Origin: Limnochorda pilosa
GTDB taxonomy: Bacteria > Bacillota > Limnochordia > Limnochordales > Limnochordaceae
DNA: 64,000 nt
Reading direction: 5' to 3'
Assembly: GCF_001544015.1 (NCBI RefSeq)
Contig: NZ_AP014924.1
Coordinates: 806,001-870,000 of the forward strand
Shown here: positions 32,963-40,698 of the stretch, piece after piece
How the letters are laid out: every line of letters starts with the position of its first letter
Position numbering within the stretch: the stretch's first letter is position 1
Program-made: the position numbers and the translations under genes
Notes under the pieces: model-generated
Told to the model about the DNA's origin: nothing
The model's database searches: none
What the model saw: only the letters and a program-made list of their open reading frames with translations

Positions 32963-34830
32963 CGGGTCCGGCAAGGCAAGGGCGCCGCCCCACTGGGCCT
33001 GAACGGACGGCGCCTGGAAGCGCGGACGCGGTGGATCGCTCGCGCCAGGCTCAGGAAGCGTTCCGGGAAGCGGAGGCCCGTTCCTCCCCGAGCGAGCTGC
33101 ACCAGGCCAGCCGGTCCATGCGCGAGATCCTGGCGCGCTACGAGGCCACCCTGGGCCAGGCCGGGGGGGCGCTGGGCCGGGGGCAGCGGCTCCAGCTGCT
33201 CATGACGGGCATCGAGGAGCTTCAGGAGCTGCCCCTGGGGTTCTCCCTGGACGAGAACCTGGGGGGCCTGCGCGCGCTCTTCCGGCGGGCCTCGGACTGG
33301 GTGCTCCGCCGCTTCCGCCTGGCGGGCGGGCGCGAGGCAGCAGTCGTCTACATCGACGGCATGGTGGAGATGGCCTGGATCGATGATCACCTGGTGAAGC
33401 CCCTGATGTACGACGCCTTCCCCATGCGGACGGGAGGCGTGACGGAGTCGGTCCAGGCCCTCGTGAACCACCACGCCCTCGCCGTCTCCCAGGTGAAGGA
33501 GGCCCGCACCCTGGGGGAGGTGGCGAACGCCGTCCTCGACGGCGACACCGCCCTCCTGGTGGACGGCGAGGCGACGGCGCTGGTGGCCAGCCATCGGGGC
33601 TGGAAGCAGCGGGGCATCAGCGAGTCGACCGCGGAGGCGGTGATCCGGGGCCCGCGAGAGGCCTTCGTGGAGGTCCTCCGCACCAACACCTCCATGCTCC
33701 GCCGCCGGCTGAAGACCCCCTGCCTCAAGCTCGAGGCCCTCACCCTGGGCACCTACACCCGCACGGACGTGGTCATCGCCTACCTGGACCGGATCGCCCC
33801 CGATGCGATGGTTCAGGAGGTCCGGAGCCGGGTCCAGCGGATCCAGATCGACGGGGTGCTGGAGAGCGAGTACCTGGAGGAGCTGATCCGGGACGAGCCC
33901 TTCTCCCTCTTCCCCGTGGTGCGGTCTACCGAGCGGCCCGACGTGGTGGCCGCCGAGCTCCTGGAGGGGCGGGTGGCCATCCTCACCGCCAACACGCCGT
34001 ACGCCCTGATCGTTCCGGCGCCGTTCTGGAGCTTCTTCCAGGCGCCGGAGGACTACTACCATAACCCCTTCGTCTCAGGCGCCCTGCGCCTCCTGCGGCT
34101 GGCCTTCATGTTCTTGGCCCTCATGCTGCCTTCGCTCTACGTGGCGGTGACCACGTTCCACGCGGACATGCTGCCCACGAGCCTCCTCATCACCCTGGCA
34201 GCCGCCCGGGAGGGGGTGCCTTTCCCGGCCTTCCTGGAAGCGCTGATGATGGAGGTCATGTTCGAGGTCTTGCGAGAGGCGGGTCTGCGGCTGCCCCAGC
34301 AGGTGGGGCAGGCGGTGAGCATCGTGGGGGCGCTGGTGATCGGTCAGGCGGCGGTGAGCGCGGGGATCGTCTCCGCGCCCATGGTGATCCTGGTGGCCAT
34401 CACCGGCATCGCCTCGTTCACGACGCCCACCTACGAGATGGCGCTCGCCATTCGTTTCCTTCGCTTCCCCGTGCTGGTCCTGGGGGGCATGCTGGGCCTC
34501 TACGGCCTGGGGCTCGCGGTGCTGGCCATCCTGGTGCACCTGGCGGACCTGCGGAGCTTCGGTGTCCCCTACCTCTTCCCCCTGGCGCCCCTGCAGCCGG
34601 GGGCGTTGGCCGACGTCTTGGTCCGGCGGCCCCAGTGGAGCGACCTCTTCCGCCCCCGGATGACCGCCGGTTCCAACGTGCAGCGCGCGGCCCAGGGGAT
34701 GCGCCCGGCGCCGCCTACGGACCCCGCCGCCTTGACCGACCCGCCCCTTCCCAGCAAGCCGTCGACTGACGCCGGGGCGGGATCGCAGGAACGCGAACCG
34801 CAGGAGCAGGGCCGGGGGGGATCCGGGTGA
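32959..34830 (+). CDS. gerAA: spore germination protein, GerAA family
   Basis: A subunit of the germinant receptor, thought to form the ion channel. 623 residues: a basic, low-complexity start (about 1-75), a soluble domain (about 80-370, including AAVVYIDGMVEMAWIDDHLV, LVDGEATALVASHRGWKQRG and AVIRGPREAFVEVLRTN), then a membrane domain (about 375-535) with FMFLALMLPSLYVAVTTFH, LEALMMEVMFEVLREAGLRLP and the conserved VGQAVSIVGALVIGQAAVSAG helix. The C-terminal tail of about 70 residues is Pro/Ala-rich. GTG 32959 overlaps the gerAB stop and GTGA overlaps gerAC behind, so the three are translationally coupled. All landmark motifs of the family are intact. Confidence 0.95.
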   Translation: MTGPARQGRRPTGPERTAPGSADAVDRSRQAQEAFREAEARSSPSELHQASRSMREILARYEATLGQAGGALGRGQRLQLLMTGIEELQELPLGFSLDENLGGLRALFRRASDWVLRRFRLAGGREAAVVYIDGMVEMAWIDDHLVKPLMYDAFPMRTGGVTESVQALVNHHALAVSQVKEARTLGEVANAVLDGDTALLVDGEATALVASHRGWKQRGISESTAEAVIRGPREAFVEVLRTNTSMLRRRLKTPCLKLEALTLGTYTRTDVVIAYLDRIAPDAMVQEVRSRVQRIQIDGVLESEYLEELIRDEPFSLFPVVRSTERPDVVAAELLEGRVAILTANTPYALIVPAPFWSFFQAPEDYYHNPFVSGALRLLRLAFMFLALMLPSLYVAVTTFHADMLPTSLLITLAAAREGVPFPAFLEALMMEVMFEVLREAGLRLPQQVGQAVSIVGALVIGQAAVSAGIVSAPMVILVAITGIASFTTPTYEMALAIRFLRFPVLVLGGMLGLYGLGLAVLAILVHLADLRSFGVPYLFPLAPLQPGALADVLVRRPQWSDLFRPRMTAGSNVQRAAQGMRPAPPTDPAALTDPPLPSKPSTDAGAGSQEREPQEQGRGGSG

Positions 34831-36134
34831 GGCGGCTGCTACCCTTCGTGCTGGTGGCCCTCCTGGCCGGGGGCTGTTGGGACCGCCTGGAGGTGAACGA
34901 CCTTGCCCTGGCCACCGGGATGGCGGTGGACGTGGGCGACGCACTCCCTTACCGGTTGAGCATCCAGGTGATCCTGCCCAGGCAGGTAGGGGGACCCGCC
35001 GGGTCCGGAATGGGCGGGGGCGGGGGTGGCGGGCTGGCGGAGGGGCAGACGGTGGCCCTCTTCAGCAAGGAGGGCCGCTCCCTCACCGAAGCCCTGGCCA
35101 GCCTGCAGCAGGAGCTCTCACGGCGGATCCGCCTCGGCCACACCGGCTTCATCGTGCTGGGTGAGAAGCTCGCCAGGCGCGGCATCGCCGACGTGATCGG
35201 CCTCTTCGCCACCAACCGCGACGTGCGCCTGCGCACCCCTGTCCTGGTGACGGAAGGGGAGGGCCTGGCGGTCCTTCGGGCCCAACCGGCGCTGGAATCG
35301 GTTCCCGGGGTGGTGGTGGAGGAGCTGCAGGACTTCGGCCTGCTGCCCAGGGCGACGGTGGGCACCCTCGCGGACCAGCTCGGGCGGGAAGGGGTGGAGC
35401 CGATCACGGCCCGGCTGGCGGCCGTGCCCGCCCTCAGGCCGTCCGCCACCGAGGGTGGCGGTGGGGGAGGGGGCGGCGGAGGAGGCCCCTCGCCCATTCG
35501 GCAGGAACTGCGCCTGACGGGGGCCGCCCTGTTCAAGGGCGACCGGTTGGTGGGATTCGTGGGGCCCCAGGAGGCCCGGGCCATCCTCTGGGTGAAGAAC
35601 CAGATCAGGGAGGCGAACATCACCGCCTTCCCGCCCGAGGGGGGCGCGGTGACGGCCCGGGTGATCCGGGCGGTGACCAAGCTCGACGTGCGGATGACGC
35701 CGGCGGGTCCCGAGGCCGTGCTGAAGGTGAGGGGCATCGACGACGTCGCGGAGAACAGCGCCCGGCTGGACCTGACGGACACGGTGGTGGTGCGGCGGGT
35801 GGAGAGCCTCCTGGAGCGCACCTTGGCGGCCCGCATCCGGCGAGGCGTCGAGGCCGCCCAGAGGCTGAACGCGGACGTGCTGGGTTTCGGCTTCGCCCTC
35901 TACAAGAGCGACCCCGAGGGCTGGCGGGAGCGGTGGTCGAAGGAGTGGGACCAGCTCTTCCCCCAGGTGCGGTTCCGGCCTCAGGTGGACCTGGAGGTGC
36001 GCCGCATCGGGCTGGTGCCTGAGCCCGTGAACGAGCCCGAGGTGCCCTTCAGGCACTACCCGGCCGGCGAGCCGGGCCAGGTTCCCGAGGGGGCTTCGGA
36101 CCTGCCGCCGGGCGGGGGGCCGCCCCGTGATTAG
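34827..36134 (+). CDS. gerAC: spore germination lipoprotein, Ger(x)C family
   Basis: C subunit of the germinant receptor, a lipoprotein on the outer face of the spore inner membrane. 435 residues. The lipobox is LAGGC with Cys17, followed by WDRLEVNDLALATGMAVD, the standard opening of Ger(x)C proteins. SRRIRLGHTGFIVLGEKLA, VRLRTPVLVTEG and the C-terminal QRLNADVLGFGFALYKSDP with W and RFRPQVDLEVRRIGL match the three-domain family pattern. Two insertions are unusual: a run of seven glycines (about residues 62-68) and one of eleven (about 210-220). GTG 34827 overlaps the gerAA stop. Its own end overlaps the start of the small downstream gene by eight bases. Confidence 0.93.
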   Translation: MRRLLPFVLVALLAGGCWDRLEVNDLALATGMAVDVGDALPYRLSIQVILPRQVGGPAGSGMGGGGGGGLAEGQTVALFSKEGRSLTEALASLQQELSRRIRLGHTGFIVLGEKLARRGIADVIGLFATNRDVRLRTPVLVTEGEGLAVLRAQPALESVPGVVVEELQDFGLLPRATVGTLADQLGREGVEPITARLAAVPALRPSATEGGGGGGGGGGGPSPIRQELRLTGAALFKGDRLVGFVGPQEARAILWVKNQIREANITAFPPEGGAVTARVIRAVTKLDVRMTPAGPEAVLKVRGIDDVAENSARLDLTDTVVVRRVESLLERTLAARIRRGVEAAQRLNADVLGFGFALYKSDPEGWRERWSKEWDQLFPQVRFRPQVDLEVRRIGLVPEPVNEPEVPFRHYPAGEPGQVPEGASDLPPGGGPPRD

Positions 36135-36354
36135 CGCCGCGCTCTTCACGCTGGGCGTAGCGGTCTACGCGTACTGGGAGGGGGCCCCCCTCTGGCGGAA
36201 CGGGTACCAGCGGGAGGCCGTGGCCGGCTGGGCCCTCTGGTTCGTGGGCCTGGTTCTGGGGAACCTTCTCATCCTCCTGGACCCACCGCCCGACCTGGCC
36301 CCTTTCCTGGACCGGATCTTTGATCCTGTGGGACGGCTGCTGACCGGGGGGTAG
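36127..36354 (+). CDS. 75-residue two-helix membrane protein, germinant-receptor D-protein-like
   Basis: A small protein with two predicted transmembrane helices (about residues 2-17 and 31-51) joined by a short charged loop (EGAPLWRNGYQREA) and a Pro-rich C-terminus. It starts with GTG inside the last codons of gerAC, an 8-base overlap that couples it to the receptor. Several Bacillus receptor operons carry a D gene for a protein of about 75 residues with two transmembrane segments, which changes germination rate when lost; size, topology and position agree well here. Sequence homology itself I cannot test. The alternative is an unrelated small membrane protein. Confidence 0.6.
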   Translation: MISAALFTLGVAVYAYWEGAPLWRNGYQREAVAGWALWFVGLVLGNLLILLDPPPDLAPFLDRIFDPVGRLLTGG

Positions 36355-36498
36355 CCTCGGGCTCGCCCTGGCGCAGCTCCCGGAAGGAAGTGCCGGGCGC
36401 AGGGAGGAAGATAGGGTGCCGGGCGGGGAGAGCGGCGGGCCCCTGGGCCATCCCGGGCCGACGCGCTCTCGAGGTCGGGCTCCCCGGGAGGTTGACGG

Positions 36499-37484
36499 AT
36501 GAGCTGGTTGGGGTGGATCGTGAGCCTGCTGGCGACGGCGGTCCTGGTTCGAAGCCTGGTGGAGCCCCGCTGGCCCCGGGTGGAGCGCCGGCGCCTGGAC
36601 GGGGGCGGGCGCCCGGGGCGACCGATGCGGCCGCGGCCGGCACGGGGCGCACCCCTGCCGATCCGGGGCCCACCCTGCGCATCCTTCACCTGTCGGACCT
36701 CCACCTGAGGGGCCTCGGGGGTCGGGAGCGGCGCGTGCTCCGGTCCGCCGCCCGCCTGGCTCCGGACCTGATCTGCCTCACCGGCGACCTTGCCGAAGGC
36801 GCCCGGGGCCACGAGGCCCTGCGTGCCTGGGCGGCTCAGATCGCCAGCGTGGCCCCCACCTTCGCGGTGCTGGGCGACCACGACTTCCTGCTCCAGCCGG
36901 CCGACCGGGCACGCCTGGAGGCCGCCCTCCGCCGGGCGGGGGTGCACCTGTTGCGCAACCGCTCGTCGTGGGTGAGCGGACCCGGGTGGCGGGTCTGGGT
37001 GGTGGGGGTGGACGATGCCCGGAAGGGTGTGGCGGACCTGGCCCGGGCCATGAGGGGCGACGCCGCCCGGGCCGCCCAGAACGGGGTTCCGCACCAGGGA
37101 AGCGAGGTGCGCCTGCTTCTCTCCCACTGGCCCGGCACGGCGCCGGAGGCGGCGGAGAAGGGCTTCCACCTGGTGCTGGCGGGCGACACCCACGGCGGCC
37201 AGGTGAACCTGCCGTGGTTGGGCCCCGTGTGGGCGTGGATGAAGGAGCGCTCTCCCTACCTGGACGGGGTCTACCACCTGGGAGGAACCTGGCTCCACGT
37301 CAGCCGGGGGCTGGGCTGGAGCCATCTCCCGGTGCGCTTCCGCTGCCGCCCCCAGGTGGCCCTGCTGGAGCTGCCGCTTGGGCCGGTTCCGGTTGCGGAG
37401 CACCCGCCGGAGACCGCCGTGGAACCCCTGGCGGGGCCGGCGGTGGCGGGAGAGCCCTTGGCAGCCAGGACCAGAAGGGCATAG
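36499..37484 (+). CDS. metallophosphoesterase with membrane anchor, apparently frameshifted
   Basis: Calcineurin-like phosphoesterase related to YkuE/LpxH2-type enzymes. The ATG at 36499 behind GGGAGG opens a frame with the usual membrane anchor and linker (MSWLGWIVSLLATAVLVRSL then EPRWPRVERRRL). The catalytic domain follows in another frame: LRILHLSDLHL (metal ligands), LTGDLAEG, VLGDHDF (normally GNHD), LLLSHWP, LAGDTHGGQVNLP and a normal C-terminus to 37484. The switch must lie in the G-rich stretch about 36590-36620 and needs one added base or a -1 slip. The catalytic frame has no proper start of its own. It could be a sequencing error, a recent mutation or programmed frameshifting. It follows the germination operon by 144 bases. 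Confidence 0.7.
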
Positions 37485-37626
37485 AAGAGGCCGTCCAACC
37501 CCCGGCCCACCAGGCTCTCGCGTAGGGGCCCCTCGGCCAGCCGCCGCGCCGCGGCGCACAGGACGAGGTAGGCCACGGCCCGGCTGGCCGGTCCCCTGCT
37601 CCCCCCGCCGGCGAGCCTGCCCTGCG

Positions 37627-37655
37627 TTGACAGGAGTCCAGGACGTAAGTAGAAT
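37627..37655 (+). promoter_or_regulatory. sigma-A promoter of the first TRAP operon
   Basis: TTGACA (37627-37632), exactly 17 bases, TAGAAT (37650-37655): the best housekeeping promoter in the window, 47 bases upstream of the dctP start codon. Confidence 0.8.
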
Positions 37656-37701
37656 CGAAACTAACACGCTTTGCCACATCATCGTCCCAGGAGGGAAGCC
37701 T

Positions 37702-38721
37702 GTGTCCGCCTTTCGCACCAAGAGCGGCGGCCTCGTCCCGTTCGTCTCGGCGCTCCTGGTCACCTTGGCCCTGTCCCTGGCCGGCTCCGCCCCCGCGGGA
37801 GCCGCGCCCCAGTACGTGCTCAAGCTAGCGAACGCGGTGGACGCGGCCCATCCCTACAACGTGGGCGCCCGGGAGTTCGCGGAGAAGGTGGCTCAGCGGA
37901 GCGGCGGCCGCGTCCGTATCGACCTCTTCCCCAGCGGGCAGCTGGGGCCGGGCGAGCGGGAGGAAGTGGAGGCTCTCCAGTTCGGCGCCATCGACATCGT
38001 CGTGACGGGTACGGCCGTGCTGGCCAACTTCCTGCCCGACTTCCAGGTGATGGACCTGCCCTTCCTCTTCCGGGACTACGACCACGTGGACGCGGTGCTG
38101 GACGGCTCCGTGGGCCGGGAGCTGCTGGACCGGCTCAACTCCGCCGGACTGGGCATGGTGGGCCTCGCCCTCTGGGAGCAGGGTTTCCGGCACCTCACCA
38201 ACAGCCGCCGGCCCGTGAACAGCCCCGCCGATGTCCGGGGCCTCAAGATCCGGGTGCAGGAGAACCCGATCCACGTGGACTCCTTCAACGCCCTGGGCGC
38301 CCAGGCCACCCCCATGTCCTGGGGTGAGGTCTACACGGCCCTGGAGCAGGGGGTCATCGACGGCCAGGAGAACCCCATCCCGGTGCTCACCAGCCACCGG
38401 ATCTACGAGGTGCAGAAGCACGCGGCGCTCACGGGGCACTTCTACGCGCCGGCCCTCGTCCTCATCAACCAGCGGCTCCTGGAGGGCATGCCCCAGGACC
38501 TGCAGCAGGTGCTGGTGGAGACGGCCCGGGAGGTCTCCCGGAGCGAGCGGGAGGCGGCCCGGCAGATGGAGCGGGACCAAGTGGCCGAGTTGGAGAGGCT
38601 GGGCATGCAGTTCACCCGGCCCGACAAGGCGCCCTTCCGGCAGGCCATGGCGCCCGTCTACGACAAGTACCGGCCCCGCTTCGGCGATCTGATCGACCGC
38701 ATCCTCCGGGCGGGGGAGTAG
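37702..38721 (+). CDS. TRAP transporter solute-binding protein, DctP family
   Basis: Extracellular binding protein of a tripartite ATP-independent transporter, 339 residues. The signal peptide covers about residues 1-34 (SALLVTLALSLAGSAPAGAA). The mature part starts QYVLKLANAVDAAHPYNVGA and has IDLFPSGQLGPGEREEVEAL, MDLPFLFRDYDHVDAVLDG, GLKIRVQENPIHVDSFNALG with the conserved Arg that pairs with the ligand carboxylate, and EVYTALEQGVIDGQENP, typical of C4-dicarboxylate/organic acid binders. GTG 37702 follows CAGGAGGG. The small and large membrane subunits follow directly. The real ligand is unknown; sugar acids or dicarboxylates are usual. Confidence 0.93.
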   Translation: MSAFRTKSGGLVPFVSALLVTLALSLAGSAPAGAAPQYVLKLANAVDAAHPYNVGAREFAEKVAQRSGGRVRIDLFPSGQLGPGEREEVEALQFGAIDIVVTGTAVLANFLPDFQVMDLPFLFRDYDHVDAVLDGSVGRELLDRLNSAGLGMVGLALWEQGFRHLTNSRRPVNSPADVRGLKIRVQENPIHVDSFNALGAQATPMSWGEVYTALEQGVIDGQENPIPVLTSHRIYEVQKHAALTGHFYAPALVLINQRLLEGMPQDLQQVLVETAREVSRSEREAARQMERDQVAELERLGMQFTRPDKAPFRQAMAPVYDKYRPRFGDLIDRILRAGE

Positions 38722-38727
38722 GGCGGC

Positions 38728-39369
38728 GTGGGGAGGGCCCTGCGCGAAGGGCGCCCGCTCGGGTTGCCGTCGGCGCGCCGGGCGGGCGTCGCCGCCGGGC
38801 GCGCCCTGGATCGGTTGAGCGCCGGCCTCGACGGGGCGGCCCGGTGGGGGGCGGCCCTGCTGGTGGCCGTGATGAGCACGGCCCTCCTCGCGCAGGTGCT
38901 CTTCCGGTTCGTCCTGGAACGCCCGCTCTCCTGGTCTGAGGAGCTGGCCCGCTACAGCTTCGTCTGGCTCTCGCTCCTGGGGGCGTCGAGCGCCCTCAGG
39001 GCGGGGCTCCACCCGGGCATGGACCTGCTGGTGGCCCGGCTGCCGGACCGGGCGCGGCGCGTGGCGTGCTTGCTGGCCAATCTCGCCACCGGCTGGTTGC
39101 TCTGGCTCCTCCTGGACCAGGGGCTCGCCCTGGCCCGCCTCAACATGCGCCAGCTCTCGCCGGCGATGCGCATCCCCATGGGCATCCCCTATGGAGCGAT
39201 CCCCGCGGCCAGCTTCATCATGCTGGTTCACCTGGCGGCCAGCCTCCTTCGTCCGGCACGTCCCCCCAGCCTGCCCGAGGGCGGGACCGAGGGCGACTCC
39301 GAGAGCGGGCAAGGGGAGAGCCCCGGAGGCGGGGAGGACGGCCGCCACGAGGGGGTGGGGCCCGCATGA
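38728..39369 (+). CDS. TRAP transporter small permease subunit, DctQ family
   Basis: 213 residues with four transmembrane helices by eye, framed by an Arg-rich N-terminus (about 35 residues) and a charged Gly/Glu-rich C-terminal tail (about 45 residues), which makes it longer than most DctQ proteins. Family features are LSWSEELARYSFVWLSLLGAS and the PMGIPYGAIPAASFIMLVH helix. GTG 38728 follows the dctP stop after six bases, and its last codons overlap the large subunit start (ATGA). It binds the large subunit in the membrane and is needed for transport. Confidence 0.92.
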   Translation: MGRALREGRPLGLPSARRAGVAAGRALDRLSAGLDGAARWGAALLVAVMSTALLAQVLFRFVLERPLSWSEELARYSFVWLSLLGASSALRAGLHPGMDLLVARLPDRARRVACLLANLATGWLLWLLLDQGLALARLNMRQLSPAMRIPMGIPYGAIPAASFIMLVHLAASLLRPARPPSLPEGGTEGDSESGQGESPGGGEDGRHEGVGPA

Positions 39370-40640
39370 CCTGGCTCCTGGTAGGCTCCTTCGCCGGGTT
39401 CCTGGCGATGGGGGTGCCCATCGCCTTCGTCATCGGGCTGAGCTCCGTCCTCTTCTTCCTGGTCCAGGGGCGGGTGCCGCTGGCCATCGTGGTGCAGCGG
39501 CTCTTCTCCGCCACCGACTCCTTCCAGCTCATGGCCATCCCGCTCTTCATCCTGGCCGGGGCGCTCATGAACGCCGGGGGGCTGAGCCAGCGCCTGGTGG
39601 AGCTGTCCCGGGTGCTGGTGGGATGGCTGCGGGGCGGGCTCGCCCAGATCAGCGTCGTCACCAGCATCTTCTTCTCGGGGATCTCGGGAGCCGCCGCCGC
39701 CGACGCCTCCGCGGTGGGCTCCATCATGCTCCCGGCCATGGAGCGCGCCGGCTACCGCAAGGCCTTCGGAGCGGCGGTGGTGGCCGGTTCCTCCCTCATC
39801 GGGCCCATCATCCCGCCTTCGATCCCCATGATCCTCTACGGGGTGAGCGCGGGCGCCTCCATCTCGGCCCTCTTCCTGGCCGGGGCGATCCCGGGTTTGC
39901 TGTTGGGCCTCGCACAGATGGGGGTGGCCTACGCGGTCGCGGTGCGCGACGGCTACCCCCGGGAACGCCGGGCCACCCTGGTCGAGCTGGCGGCGGGCGT
40001 GCGGGGCGGGTTGCTGGCCGCGCTGATGCCGGCCATCATCCTGGGGGGGATCCTGGGCGGCGTCTTCACCCCCACCGAGGCTGCGGCGGTAGCCGTCTTG
40101 TACGCGCTGGTCGTGGGCGGTCTGGTCTACCGGGAGCTCTCGGTCCGGGACCTGCCCCGGATCCTCTGGGAGACGGCGATCACCACGGGCGTGGTGATGC
40201 TCATGATCGGCACCACCGACAGCCTGGGGTGGATCATGGCCGCCGAGCGGATCCCCCAGCAGCTGGCGGGCTGGCTCCTGTCGATCTCGGCGGAGCCCTG
40301 GGTGGTGCTGCTGCTCATCAACGCGGCGCTGCTCCTCATCGGGATTCCCCTGGAGCCCGCACCCGCCCTCCTCATCCTGGTGCCGGTGCTGCTGCCCCTG
40401 GCCCGCGAGCTGGGGGTGGATCCCATCCACCTCGGCGTGGTGATGGTGCTCAACCTGGTCATCGGCCTGGTGACCCCGCCCGTGGGCGCCTCCCTCTTCG
40501 TGGTCTCCTCCATCGGGCGGGTGCCGCTCGGCGACCTCTCCCGGGCGCTGGTGCCCTTCATTCTGGCCTCGATCGCGATCCTGCTCCTGGTGACCTACGT
40601 GCCGGCCCTCTCCCTCTGGCTGCCGGCGCTGGCGCGGTGA
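39366..40640 (+). CDS. TRAP transporter large permease subunit, DctM family
   Basis: Ion-coupled transport subunit of 424 residues with about 12 transmembrane helices. Typical stretches are VPIAFVIGLSSVLFFLVQG, MAIPLFILAGALMNAGGLSQRLV, FFSGISGAAAADASAVGSIML, VAGSSLIGPIIPPSIPMILYG, GGVFTPTEAAAVAVLYALVV and VTPPVGASLFVVSSIG. ATG 39366 overlaps the small-subunit stop. It completes a binding-protein, small, large operon that uses the sodium or proton gradient for high-affinity uptake. It ends convergent with the gamma-glutamyltransferase gene. Confidence 0.95.
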   Translation: MTWLLVGSFAGFLAMGVPIAFVIGLSSVLFFLVQGRVPLAIVVQRLFSATDSFQLMAIPLFILAGALMNAGGLSQRLVELSRVLVGWLRGGLAQISVVTSIFFSGISGAAAADASAVGSIMLPAMERAGYRKAFGAAVVAGSSLIGPIIPPSIPMILYGVSAGASISALFLAGAIPGLLLGLAQMGVAYAVAVRDGYPRERRATLVELAAGVRGGLLAALMPAIILGGILGGVFTPTEAAAVAVLYALVVGGLVYRELSVRDLPRILWETAITTGVVMLMIGTTDSLGWIMAAERIPQQLAGWLLSISAEPWVVLLLINAALLLIGIPLEPAPALLILVPVLLPLARELGVDPIHLGVVMVLNLVIGLVTPPVGASLFVVSSIGRVPLGDLSRALVPFILASIAILLLVTYVPALSLWLPALAR

Positions 40641-40698
40641 GGGCTGCAGGTGGTCGCCCGGTGAGGAGAGCCCGGCCAGGGCTGGCAGGGAATTCTCG

